Assembly: GCA_026874595.1 (NCBI GenBank)
Contig: CM049313.1
Span: forward strand, 29,448,008-29,512,007
Direction: 5' to 3'
Source: Sipunculus nudus
Lineage: Eukaryota; Annelida; Sipuncula; Golfingiida; Sipunculidae
Length of the DNA: 64,000 nucleotides
Shown here: one piece after another, positions 13,713-26,059 of the stretch
Layout of the letters: the number at the start of each line of letters is the position of its first letter
Position numbering within the stretch: position 1 is the first letter of the stretch
Notes under the pieces: generated by a model
Database searches by the model: none
What the model was told of the DNA's origin: nothing
Seen by the model: the letters and a program-made list of their open reading frames with translations, nothing else
Made by a program: the position numbers and the translations under genes

Positions 13713-14340
13713 ATCATAATACATTATTTTTTTAATTGGTACCTTTATACCCATTTATTCATATCTAGTGTTTATGATCATTTGTAATTTTTATACACTT
13801 GTGATTTAGTATAAAATTTAAATATATATCTTGAACCATGTTTTATTGTAATTTTTGTGTTTAATAAAGCAACATATACACTAATTTACTGTGCTGAGTT
13901 TACCAAATATACCAATGATACAATATCATGCTGTGCTAGGTTCACATGTGATTGTGTGGAACAGCCCTTAGTACTACCAGCAACACAGCCAGCTCTCATT
14001 GGATAAAACTCCAGCCAATTAGTCACAGGCAGTACCCCTCCCCAGGCCCTGGGTAAATTAGCCCTGCCCTGCCCTCCACTTCCTATCCAGCCTGCAGGTC
14101 ACAAGAAATGGGGCTGATTTTGTCCACACTTTTGGATGCTCAGTAAGGAATGTAAAAACCCATAATTATTTTGTTTTTAATGATAATTTCAAAATTCAAA
14201 CAGATTCTGAAACCGCACTTCAAAAGCCATCAGATGATGTAATTTAATTTAATTTTTGTTTATTCTGAATTTTATTCTGATATACCTACCTTGATGTTGG
14301 CCATTAGCCAATATGATGTCAGCTCTATAAATAGTTTTGG
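13713..14340. other. Unassigned spacer with GC-richer core
   Basis: No repeat ends are recognised. The core 13960-14110 is more GC-rich and C-rich than its surroundings ('cagtacccctccccaggccc'). I see no splice-flanked open exon and no match to the dispersed families. Confidence 0.4.
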
Positions 14341-15017
14341 CACAGTGCCAGGATTGGAAGAAGTGCAGCCAGGTATAGGTCAAGAGTTCACTCAGTGCAG
14401 TAGCTGCATTCTATTTATAGCTTTGGCAGACTGCTCACTGCATCATATTTGGCACCAAAGTTCAGCCTGAATCTTTGGCTTTGGCAGACTGCCAACTGTG
14501 TCAGATTATGCAACAGGTCAAGAGTTCACTCAGTGCAGCCAGGTGCAGGTCAAAAGTTCACTCAGTCTAGCCAGGTGCAGGTCAAGAGTTCACTCAGTGC
14601 AGTAGCTTGAGGCAGCAATTTGTCACAGGTCACTCGGGGGCAACTGCCTTACTCACCTAAGCCTTGTCAGCCCAGTGCATCAAACTCTGGGGAAGTTTGA
14701 TGTATTGGACTGATATTTTGACCTGCCTATGCGTCTTTGATGGTATTCTCATTTACAAGACAGTGCCACCTGACTTTTGCAGTGTATGCGCCTGCTTATT
14801 TCTAAAGTGGAATTTGATACATCAGCCTAAAATTGGGCATGTTTATACATATCGGGTAGCTTTATAGTGTACAAGACTTGTGGCGCCACATACAATAATT
14901 TTTGCACAGTGTATGTCCCTGCTTATTTCACAGGAGGGGTTGGACATATCAGTCTGACATTGGGCATATGTATATATCTCTTGGTTGTATATAAGACTGG
15001 TGGTGCCAGCTACAATC
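14341..15017 (+). mobile_element. Family A fragment (3'-half modules)
   Basis: Carries the 'caagagttcactcagtgcag' and 'ctttggcagactgcc' modules and the 'gccacctacaataattttt' modules found in the 3' halves of A1, A2 and A4, without the 5' GCGAACCTGTG end or the terminal stem-loop. It appears broken at its right side by the G element that starts at 15021. Confidence 0.55.
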
Positions 15018-16338
15018 ATTGTATCCGCAAAAACAAAGTTGCGGATACTATGTTTTCAGTCAGATGCAGACGCTCCCGCCATCACCGCATAGGTTTCCGG
15101 AGAACTCCTCCATAACCACTGGGCAGAATTTTTTAAAATTCGGAATTATGATTGGTCACATGTGAACTGCTGCGCCCTAATTTTTGGTTGACCTCTGACC
15201 TTTCCTCTCTGCCCAGCGTCCATTTGTGGGTCTGTTTCCACACACAAATCCACATATCTCAGTAACCGTTTGACCGATAAGGCTAAAGATTTTGCACAAA
15301 TGTAGCTCTTGGAAAGCTTTATAACATACACTAAAAATGGTGGCGCCACCTGCAACCATTTTTGCACAGCGTCCATCTGTTCATCTGTCTTGGGATAAAA
15401 ACACTCTCTGCATTGGTTGGACTTATCCACCTGAAATTTGCATGTGTATACATCCTGGACAGCTTTCTTGATTTTATGACAGGTGGCGCCACCTACATTC
15501 ACGTCTAAGCTGCAGACATCCAAGCTCATATCTCAGGAACCGTTTGACCGATTTGACCAAAATTTTGCATGTGTATAGATCTCTCATAGCTCTTCATCAT
15601 AGGCAAACCTGGTGGCGCCACCTGCAACCATTTATGCACAGCGTCCGTCTGCTCATCTGCCTTGGGATAAAATCACTCATATCTCAGAAGTGGTATGACT
15701 TATCGACCTGAAATTTTGCAGGTTTATACATCCTGGACAGCTTTCCTGATTTTCTGACAGGTGGCGCCATCTACATTCAGGTTTACTCTGTAGACATCCA
15801 AGCTCATATCTCAGGAACCGTTTGACCGATTGGGCCAAAATTTTGTACCTGTATAGATCTCACATAGCTCTTCATCATAGGCAAAACTGGTGGCGCCACC
15901 TGCAACCACTTATGCACAGTGTCCATCTGTTCATCTGCCTTGGGATAAAACTACTCATTTCTCAGCAGTGGTTTGACTTATCCACCTGAAATTTTGCAGG
16001 TTTATACATCCTGGACAATTTTCTCAATTTTATGACAGGTGGCACCACCTACATTCACGTTTAAGCTGCAGACATCCATGCTAATATGCAACACACCTCA
16101 CTCTATTCCCCTTGCCACTTAATCCATGCCTCACTTCACCCGTTCCACTCTGATTTCTGCGGAAACACATAGTTTACATAGAATAAATACATAGCTTATC
16201 GACTACCCATATTCTGGTTTTAAAATGTCCTAGTCTGAAATTTGCACGTTGGAAACGTCCATTTTGCTGAAATCATAATGACTAAGGTAGATATGCAGGA
16301 CTTAAGAGGATCAACATTAAATTTAAAAAATAATTTCT
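15018..16338 (+). mobile_element. Family G element: 5' hairpin plus dimeric satellite
   Basis: Begins with a perfect 10-bp-stem hairpin at 15021-15048 (arms GTATCCGCAA and TTGCGGATAC, loop of 8), followed by ACTATG exactly as in family D. The interior is a tandem array whose GGTGGCGCCACC palindromes lie at 15339, 15482, 15611, 15760 (one change), 15889 and 16038 (one change). Spacings alternate 143/129/149/129/149, a dimer of about 278 bp. No 3' stem-loop or CTAGT end is seen before the C block at 16339, so the right end is truncated or unrecognised. Confidence 0.55.
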
Positions 16339-16647
16339 CTATTTTTGAGACCTTAAAAGATGCGGTCATCCGTTAACAGGGCACAAATCATAACAACTGG
16401 ACCTAGAATCTTCTCTCTGAATAATCAAAGAGGCCCATGAAAAGTCTCCTTGGAAACCTAAAATTAGGTCTCTGTTACCCATATTCTTCAAGATATGGGA
16501 CTCCGAAGTACCCCCCAGAATAATGGAAAATTTGATACAAAAGCTCCAGTATATGAACAACTAATGCTTTGAAAACCATGATTTTTTGCATGGATATTGG
16601 TCATGGAGTGTTTCATCACTTTCTGCAGACTAGTGGTGCTACCTGTA
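16339..16647 (+). repeat. Family C block, copy 1
   Basis: A block of about 310 bp starting TTTTTGAGACCTT, with 'gatgcggtcatc', 'aacagggcacaaatc', 'cctagaatcttct' and 'gtctctgttaccc' landmarks, ending in a GGTGGTGCTACCTGTA motif. The next base begins A2. Family C copies recur at 19412, 30285 and 32577 and always lie next to A or B element ends. Confidence 0.65.
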
Positions 16648-19411
16648 TTTTTAGCGAACCTGTGAGCTTATGCGATGGTGTGGCGTCATCCGGCGTCCGT
16701 CGGCCGTCGTCTGTACGTTAACCTATACTATCTTGAAAACAGCAAGAATTAGCATCATCTAATTTTATGCATAAAATTAGTCATCTAAAAAACTCTATCG
16801 GATTTTGCTTATTATTTGGCTAACTGCATTTTCCTAGATTTTATAGGGAAACTAAAAAAGCTTAAAAAATCTTCTCCGAATATGTTCAGCCAAATTGTCC
16901 AATATTTTACAGAAATGATTTCTGGAACAATCTCTCTCAATTTTTTTCGAATGGTTTAAGTTCGGTGATATTTGGCCGAGTTACAGGAAGTTGAACTTAG
17001 TCATCTGTCCAAAAAAGCATACTAAAATTACAATCTCAGAAATGGCTTGAGCTATCATCACCAAATTTTATGCCAATGTTGGTCACATGAGTCATATCTG
17101 AAATTGAGGTATTGGTGGCGCCACCTGCATCGGCCTTTTTTGTACAGGGGTCATCAGTGCCCGTATCAAACTGAAGTCTACAAATAACTTCTTCTCTGAA
17201 ACGATATGGCCAAATTGTTTAATATCGCACAGAAATGATCCTAGGGTAGTGCTTTCTGAAGTTTGTTCAAATGGACTCAGTTCATTGACTTTTGGCTAAG
17301 TTATGGGAAGCTGAATTTAATCATATGACATAGCAGCCCATTTTAGCATAGTGGCTAAAAAATCTTCTTCTCAAAAACCACTGGGCCAAATTCTTAAATC
17401 TCACACATTAATTATCCTTAGATGTTGATAATTCAAGTTTGTTCAAATGGTCTCAGTTCAGTGACTTTTGGCTAAGTTATGGGAAGCTGAATTTAGTCAT
17501 ATGCCGTAACAGCCCATTTTAGCTAAGTGGCTACAAAAATCTTCTTCTCAAAAACCACTGGGCCAAATTTTTAAATCTCACACATTAATTATTCTTAGAT
17601 GTTGATAATTCAAGTTTGTTCAAAAGGTCTCAGTTCAGTGACTTTTGGCTGAGTTATGGGAAGCTGAATTTAGTCATATGCCATTACAGCCCATTTTAGC
17701 TAAGTGGCTACAAAAATCTTCTTCTCAAAAACCACTGGGCCAAATTCTTAAATCTCACACATTAATTATCCTTAGATGTTGATAATTCAAGTTTGTTCAA
17801 ATGGTTTTGCTTTAATGATTTTTGGCTGAATTATGGGAAGCTGAACTTTGCCATTTTGCTGTATTTTCCCATATGAGTTATAAACCTACAAAACGTTTTT
17901 TGACTGATGATACTGAGGCCAGTTTGTTTAATATTTTGCAAGAATAATTCCCTGAATAATTCTTATAATAATTGTCTTTTATGGTTCCAAAGAATGAATT
18001 TTGGCTGATTTATAAAGATTGAATTGAGTCATTTTACCATATATGTTAGCTGTGTGAAGCAGATACATCTAGCCTAGCACCAGTTTATCAGCATCCATTA
18101 CATCATGCCTCTAGACATTTAGATTTCAGGTTATCTATGGAAAATATTGACAAGAATGTTTTTTAAAAGCTTGTAAAAATGTAGATTTATGATATTAGAT
18201 ATCATCTGTTCACTAACTCATAATTTCTCAGGAATAGCAGGAGCTACCATCCCCAAATTTTATGCAATTATCTGTCACAAAATAAATGTTGATGGATTCA
18301 GCTTATTTTTGCTATCTGTATTTACTTAGATTTTACAGGGAAAAAGCTGAAAAAAACTTTAAAAGTCTTATTCTTCTAAACCGTCAGAAATTTACAGAAA
18401 GTTTGTTCAAATGGTTTGTGTTTGATAAATTTTAGCAGAGTTACATAACAGGCCAAGATTGTGTATGTTTCTTGAATAGGTTGAGAAACTGCCAACTGTT
18501 TCAGATTTGGCAACAGATCAAGAGTTCATTCAGTGCAGCCAAATATAGGTCAACAGTTCAATCAGTGCAGCCAAGAACAAGGCATGTGATCACCTCATGG
18601 GTGTCATGTGAGCACCTCATGGGCAGCATGTGATCATCTCATGGGTAGCATGTGATCACATCATGAGTATCATGTGATCACCACATGGGTGTCATGCCCC
18701 TCAGGGCTGCATATGGAGCCAATCTGTGAGCTTATGCAATTGTGTGGCTACTATTTCAGATTTGGCAACAGGCAAAAGGTCAGTCTGGATTTATTTATAG
18801 CTTTGGCAGACTGCCAACTGTGTCAGATTATGCAACAGGTCAAGAATTCACTCAGTGCAGCCAGGTACAGGTCAGAAATTCACTCGGTCTAGCCAGGTAC
18901 AGGTAAAGAGTTCACTCAGTGCAGTAGCCTGAGCCAGTAATTTGTCACAGTACACATGGGGCAACAGCCTTTCTCACCTAAGCCTGGTCAGCCCCATGCA
19001 TCAGACTCAAGGTAATTTTGATGTATTGGCCTGTTATTCTGACCTGTCTATGTGTCTTTAATGGCTTTCTCGTTCACAAGACAGGTGTCGCCATCTGCAA
19101 TGACTTTTGCAAAGTGAATGTGCCTGCTTAATTCTACGGAGGAATTTGATATATCAGCCTGAAATTGGGCATATTTATACATGTCAAATAGCTTTGTTGT
19201 ATACAAGACTGGTGGTGCCACCTACAATTATTTTTGTGTTGTGTGCACCTATGCCAGAATTTCAGCAGTGATGTTTGTGTATTGTTTCTTGTTCAGATGT
19301 TTAGTAATTGCATTGTTCATATATATGAAAAGTAGTGGTTCAGCATTGAAGCGTTATACCTGGTGTATATCCATATGCACAGGTTCGCATTAGCCCTGTA
19401 GGCCTTGTTTT
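16648..19411 (+). mobile_element. Family A element, copy A2 (uninterrupted reference copy)
   Basis: The 5' motif GCGAACCTGTG is at 16654-16664 and its perfect inverse CACAGGTTCGC at 19378-19388. A mildly mutated stem-loop and CCTTGTTTTT follow. The interior has about four 177-bp satellite units (about 17280-17810), a GGTGGCGCCACC palindrome at 17114-17125 and the CATGTGATCACC minisatellite at 18590-18700. At 2.76 kb it is the best complete copy of the family here and shows the empty site that D3 disrupts in A3. Confidence 0.7.
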
Positions 19412-19742
19412 TATTTTTACAAATTTTTCTGTCTATTTTTGAGACCTCTTAAGTTGCGGTCATCTGTTAACAGGGCACAAATCCTAAGGACTGGACCTAG
19501 AATCTTCTCTCTTAAAATGCAGGGAGGCCCATGAAAAGTCTTTGTGGAAACCTGGAATAAGGTCTCTGTTACCCATATTCTTCATGCTATGGGGCTCCGA
19601 AGTACCCCCCCAGAATAATGGAAAATTTGATACAAAAGCTCAAGTATCTGAACAACTAATGCATTGATCACCATGATTCTTTGCATAGATATTAATCATG
19701 GAGTGTTTCATTATTTTCTGCAGACTGGTGGCGCTACCTGTA
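19412..19742 (+). repeat. Family C block, copy 2
   Basis: Same landmark order as the copy at 16339, ending in GGTGGCGCTACCTGTA. It is sandwiched between the 3' end of A2 and the 5' end of B3; both neighbours abut it at T runs. Confidence 0.65.
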
Positions 19743-20930
19743 TTTTTAGCTCAGCTGACTATAAGTCATCAGAGCTATAGTCGTGGTCCATTGTCCATCA
19801 TCCGTCTGTCTGTCCGTCCGTCCGTAGATGTGGCACGTTTTGAAACCGTAAGACCTAGGAATCCAAAATTCAGCATAATGTTAGATGTCCCCAAGATCTC
19901 CTAGCAAGCTGAAAACTGGGTCTTTGCGACTTCGTTCCTTTGAGAAATTAAGGAAAAACCTCAATTTTTTATTAAAAACCTATTTTCACACTTCAGGACT
20001 GCCTAATATCAAAACCACTCATCTGTTTTTTCTCATATTTACCATAAATATTCTTCTATATAGTTCCTATGTACATGCCAGAAATTATGTCTGTATTGTA
20101 TAATTTAAAAAAGTTATGGGCCCAAACATAATGCATTTTGTAAAAAATCAGGAAAGATATTTGATCACTAAACACAAAACATGTTAAAGCTATGGACTTT
20201 TTTTCCTGTAATATAACCTTAATTTATCAAAATTAAATTGTATACCCAAAATTAGATCACAATCTTTTAAATTTTTTAAAATATTAACAAAAATAAAAAA
20301 TTGGTACCTTAAATTTTTCCCAACTTTGACCATGGCACGTTTTTTTCCTGTAAGTACTGTGGATTTAATTTTCACAGCATGTTTTTGTTAGCATTTTGTC
20401 TGTTAACACCAAAAATTTAAAACCAGTTGATCAAAAACTTAAAAATCTTTTAAAAAAAGATTTTATTCAAGTTTTCAAGCACCATGTAACATATTGTTTA
20501 CATCAAGCTAGTCATATGCAGTTTGCAAGAGCTCAGCTCCCCAGCTTCAGCTCTCAGTTCCTAAAATTTGGCATACAATTAGATGTCTTCAAAATCCCCT
20601 ACCATGCCAAGAATTTGGTCACTAGGACTTAATACCTTCGAGATATTAATGAAAAACTTCATTTTTCCATTAAAAACCCATTGTTACACCTCAAGACTGC
20701 CTAATATAAAAACCACTGATCTGACTTTAATCATATATAGTATACATATTTTTCTATACATTCTCTATGCATATGCCAGAAATGATGTCAGTATTTCGTA
20801 ATTGTTTTAAGTTATGGGCCCAAACATAATGCACTATGTAAAAAATCAAGAAATATGTTTACTCCCTTAAAAAGGGGATTGCTGAAGCTAGAGATGTTTT
20901 TGCCAGGGATGTAACATTATTGTATCCCCA
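19743..20930 (+). mobile_element. Family B element B3, left segment
   Basis: Starts TTTTTA-GCTCAGCTGA (19749-19758) with a GTCCGTCCGTCCG patch at 19808-19825. It runs in step with B1 until 'gatgtaacattatt', where element D1 begins. In B1 the same point (about 7930) continues into 'taatcaagattcaattg'. The rest of B3 is displaced to 26060-27337 and 29927-30268 by later insertions, with some sequence lost. Confidence 0.6.
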
Positions 20931-21499
20931 GACAAAGTCGGCGGATACTATGTTTTCATACTGGTTCCGCCGCCGCCGCCGCATATAAATCTTGTTGGCT
21001 CGATAATCCAAAAAATATTTCACAGAACTTTACCAAACTTGGTATATGTATAGATATGGGTAAGAGGACGACGCCTATTTAAAATGAGGTCATCACTAGG
21101 AGAGTGTCCTTGACCTTAAATAGGTCCAATTTTGGGGAAAATCACACAAATTCTTTAATATCTCAAGAAATCTTGCATGGATTTATCCCAAAATCAAGTG
21201 GATGGAAGATCATGGATAGGGTTGTCATATTCCAGAAACTGGTGGCGCCACCTATTATTCTTTACTTGTTTTCGTGCCGTATAATACCCCCAAAATTGCC
21301 ATCTTACAGTACTGTGAGCATTATAAGTCAAAAACTAATGGACAGATTTCTTTTATATTATGCATATACATAGGTATGGGTTATGGGATGATGTTTATTT
21401 AAATTGGGGTCATGACCTTTCCTATGATAGTGGCCTTGACCTTGAATATTGCAATATATGGTGAAAATCACACACCTCTTATGATATCTCCAGTGTTGA

Positions 21500-24400
21500 T
21501 AGCCATATGGATTTCAAACATGACTAATGAATGGCCCACCACTAAAGTAAGAACCCAATAGGTTCTAGGGTCATGAGGTCAAAGGTCAAGGTCACTGGAC
21601 TGGCATTTTAAAAGATACTGTGGATGCATTTTAAGCCAAATTTTCATCCTAGGTCTTCCATCTTGAATATATAGCTCTCTTGCCAATAGTGGATGATCCA
21701 TATAAATTTTGGGGTCACAAGGTCAAAGGTCAAGGCCACAGGAGCTATCTGGCCAAAAATTAGTTTCTGGATGATAATTCCTGCTTTTATTGATGTATTG
21801 ATTTCAAATTTGACTTATACTTGTCCTATTGAAAAAGCAAGACTCCAATTGATTTTGGGGTCATGAGGTCAAAGGTCAAGGTCACAGGACACATCTTTAA
21901 AAAGATTGTGGATGCATTTTCAGCCAAACATTTCATCTCAGACCTTTCATCTTGCACATATAAGTCATCTGCCAAGAGTGGAAGACCCCTATCAATTTTA
22001 GAGGTCACAAGGTCAAAGGTGAAGGTCACAGGAGCCATCTGTCCAAAAATTAGTTCCTGGATGATAAATCCTGCTTTTATTAATGTATGGATTTCAAACT
22101 TGACTTGTATATGTCCCATTGGAAAAGCAAGACCCAAATTGTTTTTGGGGTCATGAGGTCAAAGGTCAAGGTCACAGGAAACCTCTTTAAAAAGATTGTG
22201 GATGCATTTTCAGCCAAACAATTCATCTCAGATCTTTCATCTTGCACATATAGTTCACCTGCCAAGAGTGGAAGACCCCTATCAATTTTGAGTTCACAAG
22301 GTCAAAGGTGAAGGTCACAGGAGCCATCTGTCCAAAAATTAGTTTCTGGATGATAATTCCTGCTTTTATTGATGTATGGATTATGGATTTCAAACTTGAC
22401 TTGTATTTGATCCATAGGAAAAGCAAGACCCAAATTGATTTTGGGGTCATGAGGTCAAAGGTCAAGGTCACAGGAAACCTCTTTAAAAAGATTGTGGATG
22501 CATTTTCAGCCAAACAATTCATCTCAGATCTTTCATCTTGCACATAAAGTTCACCTGCCAAGAGTGGAAGACCCCTATCAATTTTAGAGGTCACAAGGTC
22601 AAAGGTGAAGGTCACAGGAGCCATCTGTCCAAAAATTAGTTTCTGGATGATAATGTCTTCTTTTATTGATGTATGGATTTCAAACTTGACTTGTATATGT
22701 CCAATTGGAAAAGCAAGACCAAAATTGATTTTGGTTTCATGAGGTCAAAGGTCAAGGTCACAGGACACATCTTTAAAAAGATGTGGATGCATTTTCAGCA
22801 AAACATTTCATCTCAGATCTTTCATCTTGCACATATAGTTCACCTGCCAAGAGAGGAAGAACCCTATAAATTTTGAGGTCACAAGGTCAAAGGTGAAGGT
22901 CACAGGAGCCATCTGTCCAAAATTTAGTTTCTGGATGATAATATCCTATAATTCCTGCTTTTATTGATGTATGGATTATGGATTTCAAACTTGACTTGTA
23001 TTTGATCCATAGGAAAAGCAAGACCCAAATTGATTTTGGGGTCATGAGGTCAAAGGTCAAGGTCACAGGAAACCTCTTTAAAAAGATTGTGGATGCATTT
23101 TCAGCCAAACAATTCATCTCAGATCTTTCATCTTGCACATAAAGTTCACCTGCCAAGAGTGGAAGACCCCTATCAATTTTAGAGGTCACAAGGTCAAAGG
23201 TGAAGGTCACAGGAGCCATCTGTCCAAAAATTAGTTTCTGGATGATAATGTCTTCTTTTATTGATGTATGGATTTCAAACTTGACTTGTATATGTCCAAT
23301 TGGAAAAGCAAGACCAAAATTGATTTTGGTTTCATGAGGTCAAAGGTCAAGGTCACAGGACACATCTTTAAAAAGATGTGGATGCATTTTCAGCAAAACA
23401 TTTCATCTCAGATCTTTCATCTTGCACATATAGTTCACCTGCCAAGAGAGGAAGAACCCTATAAATTTTGAGGTCACAAGGTCAAAGGTGAAGGTCACAG
23501 GAGCCATCTGTCCAAAATTTAGTTTCTGGATGATAATATCCTATAATTCCTGCTTTTATTGATGTATGGATTATGGATTTCAAACTTGACTTGTATTTGA
23601 TCCATAGGAAAAGCAAGACCCAAATTGATTTTGGGGTCATGAGGTCAAAGGTCAAGGTCACAGGAAACCTCTTTAAAAAGATTGTGGATGCATTTTCAGC
23701 CAAACAATTCATCTCAGATCTTTCATCTTGCACATAAAGTTCACCTGCCAAGAGTGGAAGACCCCTATCAATTTTAGAGGTCACAAGGTCAAAGGTGAAG
23801 GTCACAGGAGCCATCTGTCCAAAAATTAGTTTCTGGATGATAATGTCTTCTTTTATTGATGTATGGATTTCAAACTTGACTTGTATATGTCCAATTGGAA
23901 AAGCAAGACCAAAATTGATTTTGGTTTCATGAGGTCAAAGGTCAAGGTCACAGGACACATCTTTAAAAAGATGTGGATGCATTTTCAGCAAAACATTTCA
24001 TCTCAGATCTTTCATCTTGCACATATAGTTCACCTGCCAAGAGAGGAAGAACCCTATAAATTTTGAGGTCACAAGGTCAAAGGTGAAGGTCACAGGAGCC
24101 ATCTGTCCAAAATTTAGTTTCTGGATGATAATATCCTATAATTCCTGCTTTTATTGATGTATGGATTATGGATTTCAAACTTGACTTGTATTTGATCCAT
24201 AGGAAAAGCAAGACCCAAATTGATTTTGGGGTCATGAGGTCAAAGGTCAAGGTCACAGGAAACCTCTTTAAAAAGATTGTGGATGCATTTTCAGCCAAAC
24301 AATTCATCTCAGATCTTTCATCTTGCACATAAAGTTCACCTGCCAAGAGTGGAAGACCCCTATCAATTTTAGAGGTCACAAGGCCAAAGGTGAAGGTCAC

Positions 24401-25020
24401 AGGAGCCATCTGTCCAAAAATTAGTTTCTGGATGATAATGTCTTCTTTTATTGATGTATGGATTTCAAACTTGACTTGTATATGTCCAATTGGAAAAGCA
24501 AGACCAAAATTGATTTTGGTTTCATGAGGTCAAAGGTCAAGGTCACAGGACACATCTTTAAAAAGATGTGGATGCATTTTCAGCAAAACATTTCATCTCA
24601 GATCTTTCATCTTGCACATATAGTTCACCTGCCAAGAGAGGAAGAACCCTATAAATTTTGAGGTCACAAGGTCAAAGGTGAAGGTCACAGGAGCCATCTG
24701 TCCAAAATTTAGTTTCTGGATGATAATATCCTTTTATTAATGTATGGATTTCAAACTTGACTTGTATATGTCCTATTGGAAAAGCAAGACCAAAATTGAT
24801 TCTGGGGTCATGAGGTCAAAGGTCAAGGTAACAGGAAACCTCTTTAAAAAGATTGTGGATGCATTTTCAGCCAAACAATTCATCTCAGATCTTTCATCTT
24901 GCACATAAAGTTCACCTGCCAAGAGTGGAAGACCCCTATCAATTTTTGAGGTCACAAGGTCAAAGATGGTCACAGGAGCCATCTGTCCAAAAATTAGTTT
25001 CTGGATGATAATTCCTACTT
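21500..25020 (+). repeat. Satellite of ~295 bp with nuclear-receptor-type half-sites
   Basis: Each unit has two related halves of about 147 bp. One half carries AGGTCAAAGGTCAAGGTCA (for example 21576-21594), the other AGGTCACAAGGTCAAAGGTGA. AGGTCA-A-AGGTCA is the textbook DR1 arrangement bound by RXR/HNF4-type receptors, and TCAAGGTCA is the extended NR5A/ERR half-site. About a dozen near-perfect DR1 copies occur. Open frames of 67 aa (plus) and 110 aa (minus) recur here, but only because the units are nearly identical; I do not regard them as genes. Confidence 0.8.
22377..24735 (+). repeat. 595-bp higher-order repeat, about 4 copies
   Basis: Pairs of satellite units (290 + 305 bp) repeat with an exact 595-bp period: equivalent points fall at 22673, 23268, 23863 and 24458. 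Copies are almost identical; one visible difference is AAGGCCAAAGG near 24382 where others have AAGGTCAAAGG. The tract is a recent local amplification by unequal exchange or rolling-circle replication, or an assembly-sensitive region. Confidence 0.85.
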
Positions 25021-25025
25021 TTATT

Positions 25026-26059
25026 AGCCCTCAGCCCTTAGGCTGATGGGCTATTGTCATCACCCAAGCTGTCCGTCCGTCCGTCTGTCCGGCGTCCGTT
25101 AACTTTTACCTTGTGAGCGGGATATCTTGAAAAGGATTCACCATCAGAATTTTATTTCCTCAGTAAAGATGTATATCAACAAAATCTCAGTCAAGTTCGA
25201 AGATGGGTGACCTTGACCTATTTTTCTACATTTTAGAGCTGATTATAGAAAAACACTTAGATGCTTATTACTCAGGAACCAGTTGGTGGATTTTCACAAA
25301 ACTTACTATGATTATTGGGACTGATAGTCTGTACCTGCTACACAAGTTTAGTGGCACCACCTACAATTTCTGATTTTTAATGAATTTTTATCGGATTTTT
25401 CATCTTTGGGCTTGTGAGCGGGATATCTCTAAAAGGATTCACCGTAGGAATTTTATTTTTTCGATGAAGATGTATATTGACAAAATCTCAGTCAAGTTCG
25501 AAGATAGGTGACCTTGACCTATTTTTCTACGTTTTAGAGCTGATTATAGAAAAACATTTAGAAGCTTATTTCTCAGAAACCATTGGGTGGATTTTCACAA
25601 TTTTTAGTATGATCATAGGGACTGATGGTCTGTAACTGCTGCACGAGTTTGGGGGCGCCACCTGCAATTTCTGATTTTTAATGAATTTTTCTTGGAATTT
25701 TCAACTTTGGTCTTGTGAGCGGGATATCTCTAAAAGGATTCACAAGAGGAATTTTATTTCTTTGGTGAAGACGTATATCTACAAAATCTCGGTCAAGTTC
25801 GAAGATGGGTGACCTTGACCTACTTTTCAAGGTCACAGAGCTTATAATAGAATAAAACTTAGAAGCTTATTTTTCAGGAAGCATTTGGTGGATTGTTATG
25901 AATCATGGTACATACCTCTGCATTTTAAATTTTTATAACTGAGACATGTACAGATATACATCAATCTGAGAACAGATATTTAGTACTTGTTACTGTTACC
26001 ACCTCTAAACACTGTTGTTTTGGCTGAGGGCTTTTGTCAGCTTCTGCTGATATTCTAGT
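25026..26059 (+). mobile_element. Family E rolling-circle-like element (complete)
   Basis: The 5' end is a 27-nt hairpin (25026-25052: AGCCCTCAGCC, loop CTTA, GGCTGATGGGCT) followed by GTCCGTCCGTCCGTCTGTCC. The 3' end has GGCTGAGGGCT (26022-26032), the exact inverse of the 5' AGCCCTCAGCC, then the stem-loop TCAGC-TTCT-GCTGA (26037-26050) and the terminus CTAGT at 26055-26059. The interior is about three copies of a ~300-bp unit with 'gtgagcgggatatct' and 'ggtgaccttgacct' landmarks. No ORF. It is inserted after a T in the D1 satellite. Confidence 0.75.

Larger units (their letters stand above)
20931..25025 (+). mobile_element. Family D element D1 carrying the receptor-motif satellite
   Basis: Starts with GTATCCCCAGAC at 20932-20943, an imperfect fold-back ending GGATACTATG, and a (CCG)n patch at 20985-21000. 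One unit of the 335-bp D satellite follows (GGTGGCGCCACC at 21241-21252, 'cgtgccgt', 'atgcatatacatag'). From about 21500 it switches to a different satellite of about 147-bp half-units. The usual 3' subterminal repeat, stem-loop and CTAGT end are absent because element E follows directly, so the right end is lost. Confidence 0.6.

Noticed and set aside
15018-16100. GGTGGCGCC as a retroviral-type lysine-tRNA primer site
   Set aside because: The motif partly resembles TGGCGCC primer sites, but it is a tandemly repeated palindrome with no adjacent LTR or gag.
21826-24982. Repeated open frames of 67-133 aa on both strands in the satellite array
   Set aside because: They recur only because the 295/595-bp units are nearly identical. 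Both strands are open at once, there are no splice or start contexts, and the frames break where units diverge.
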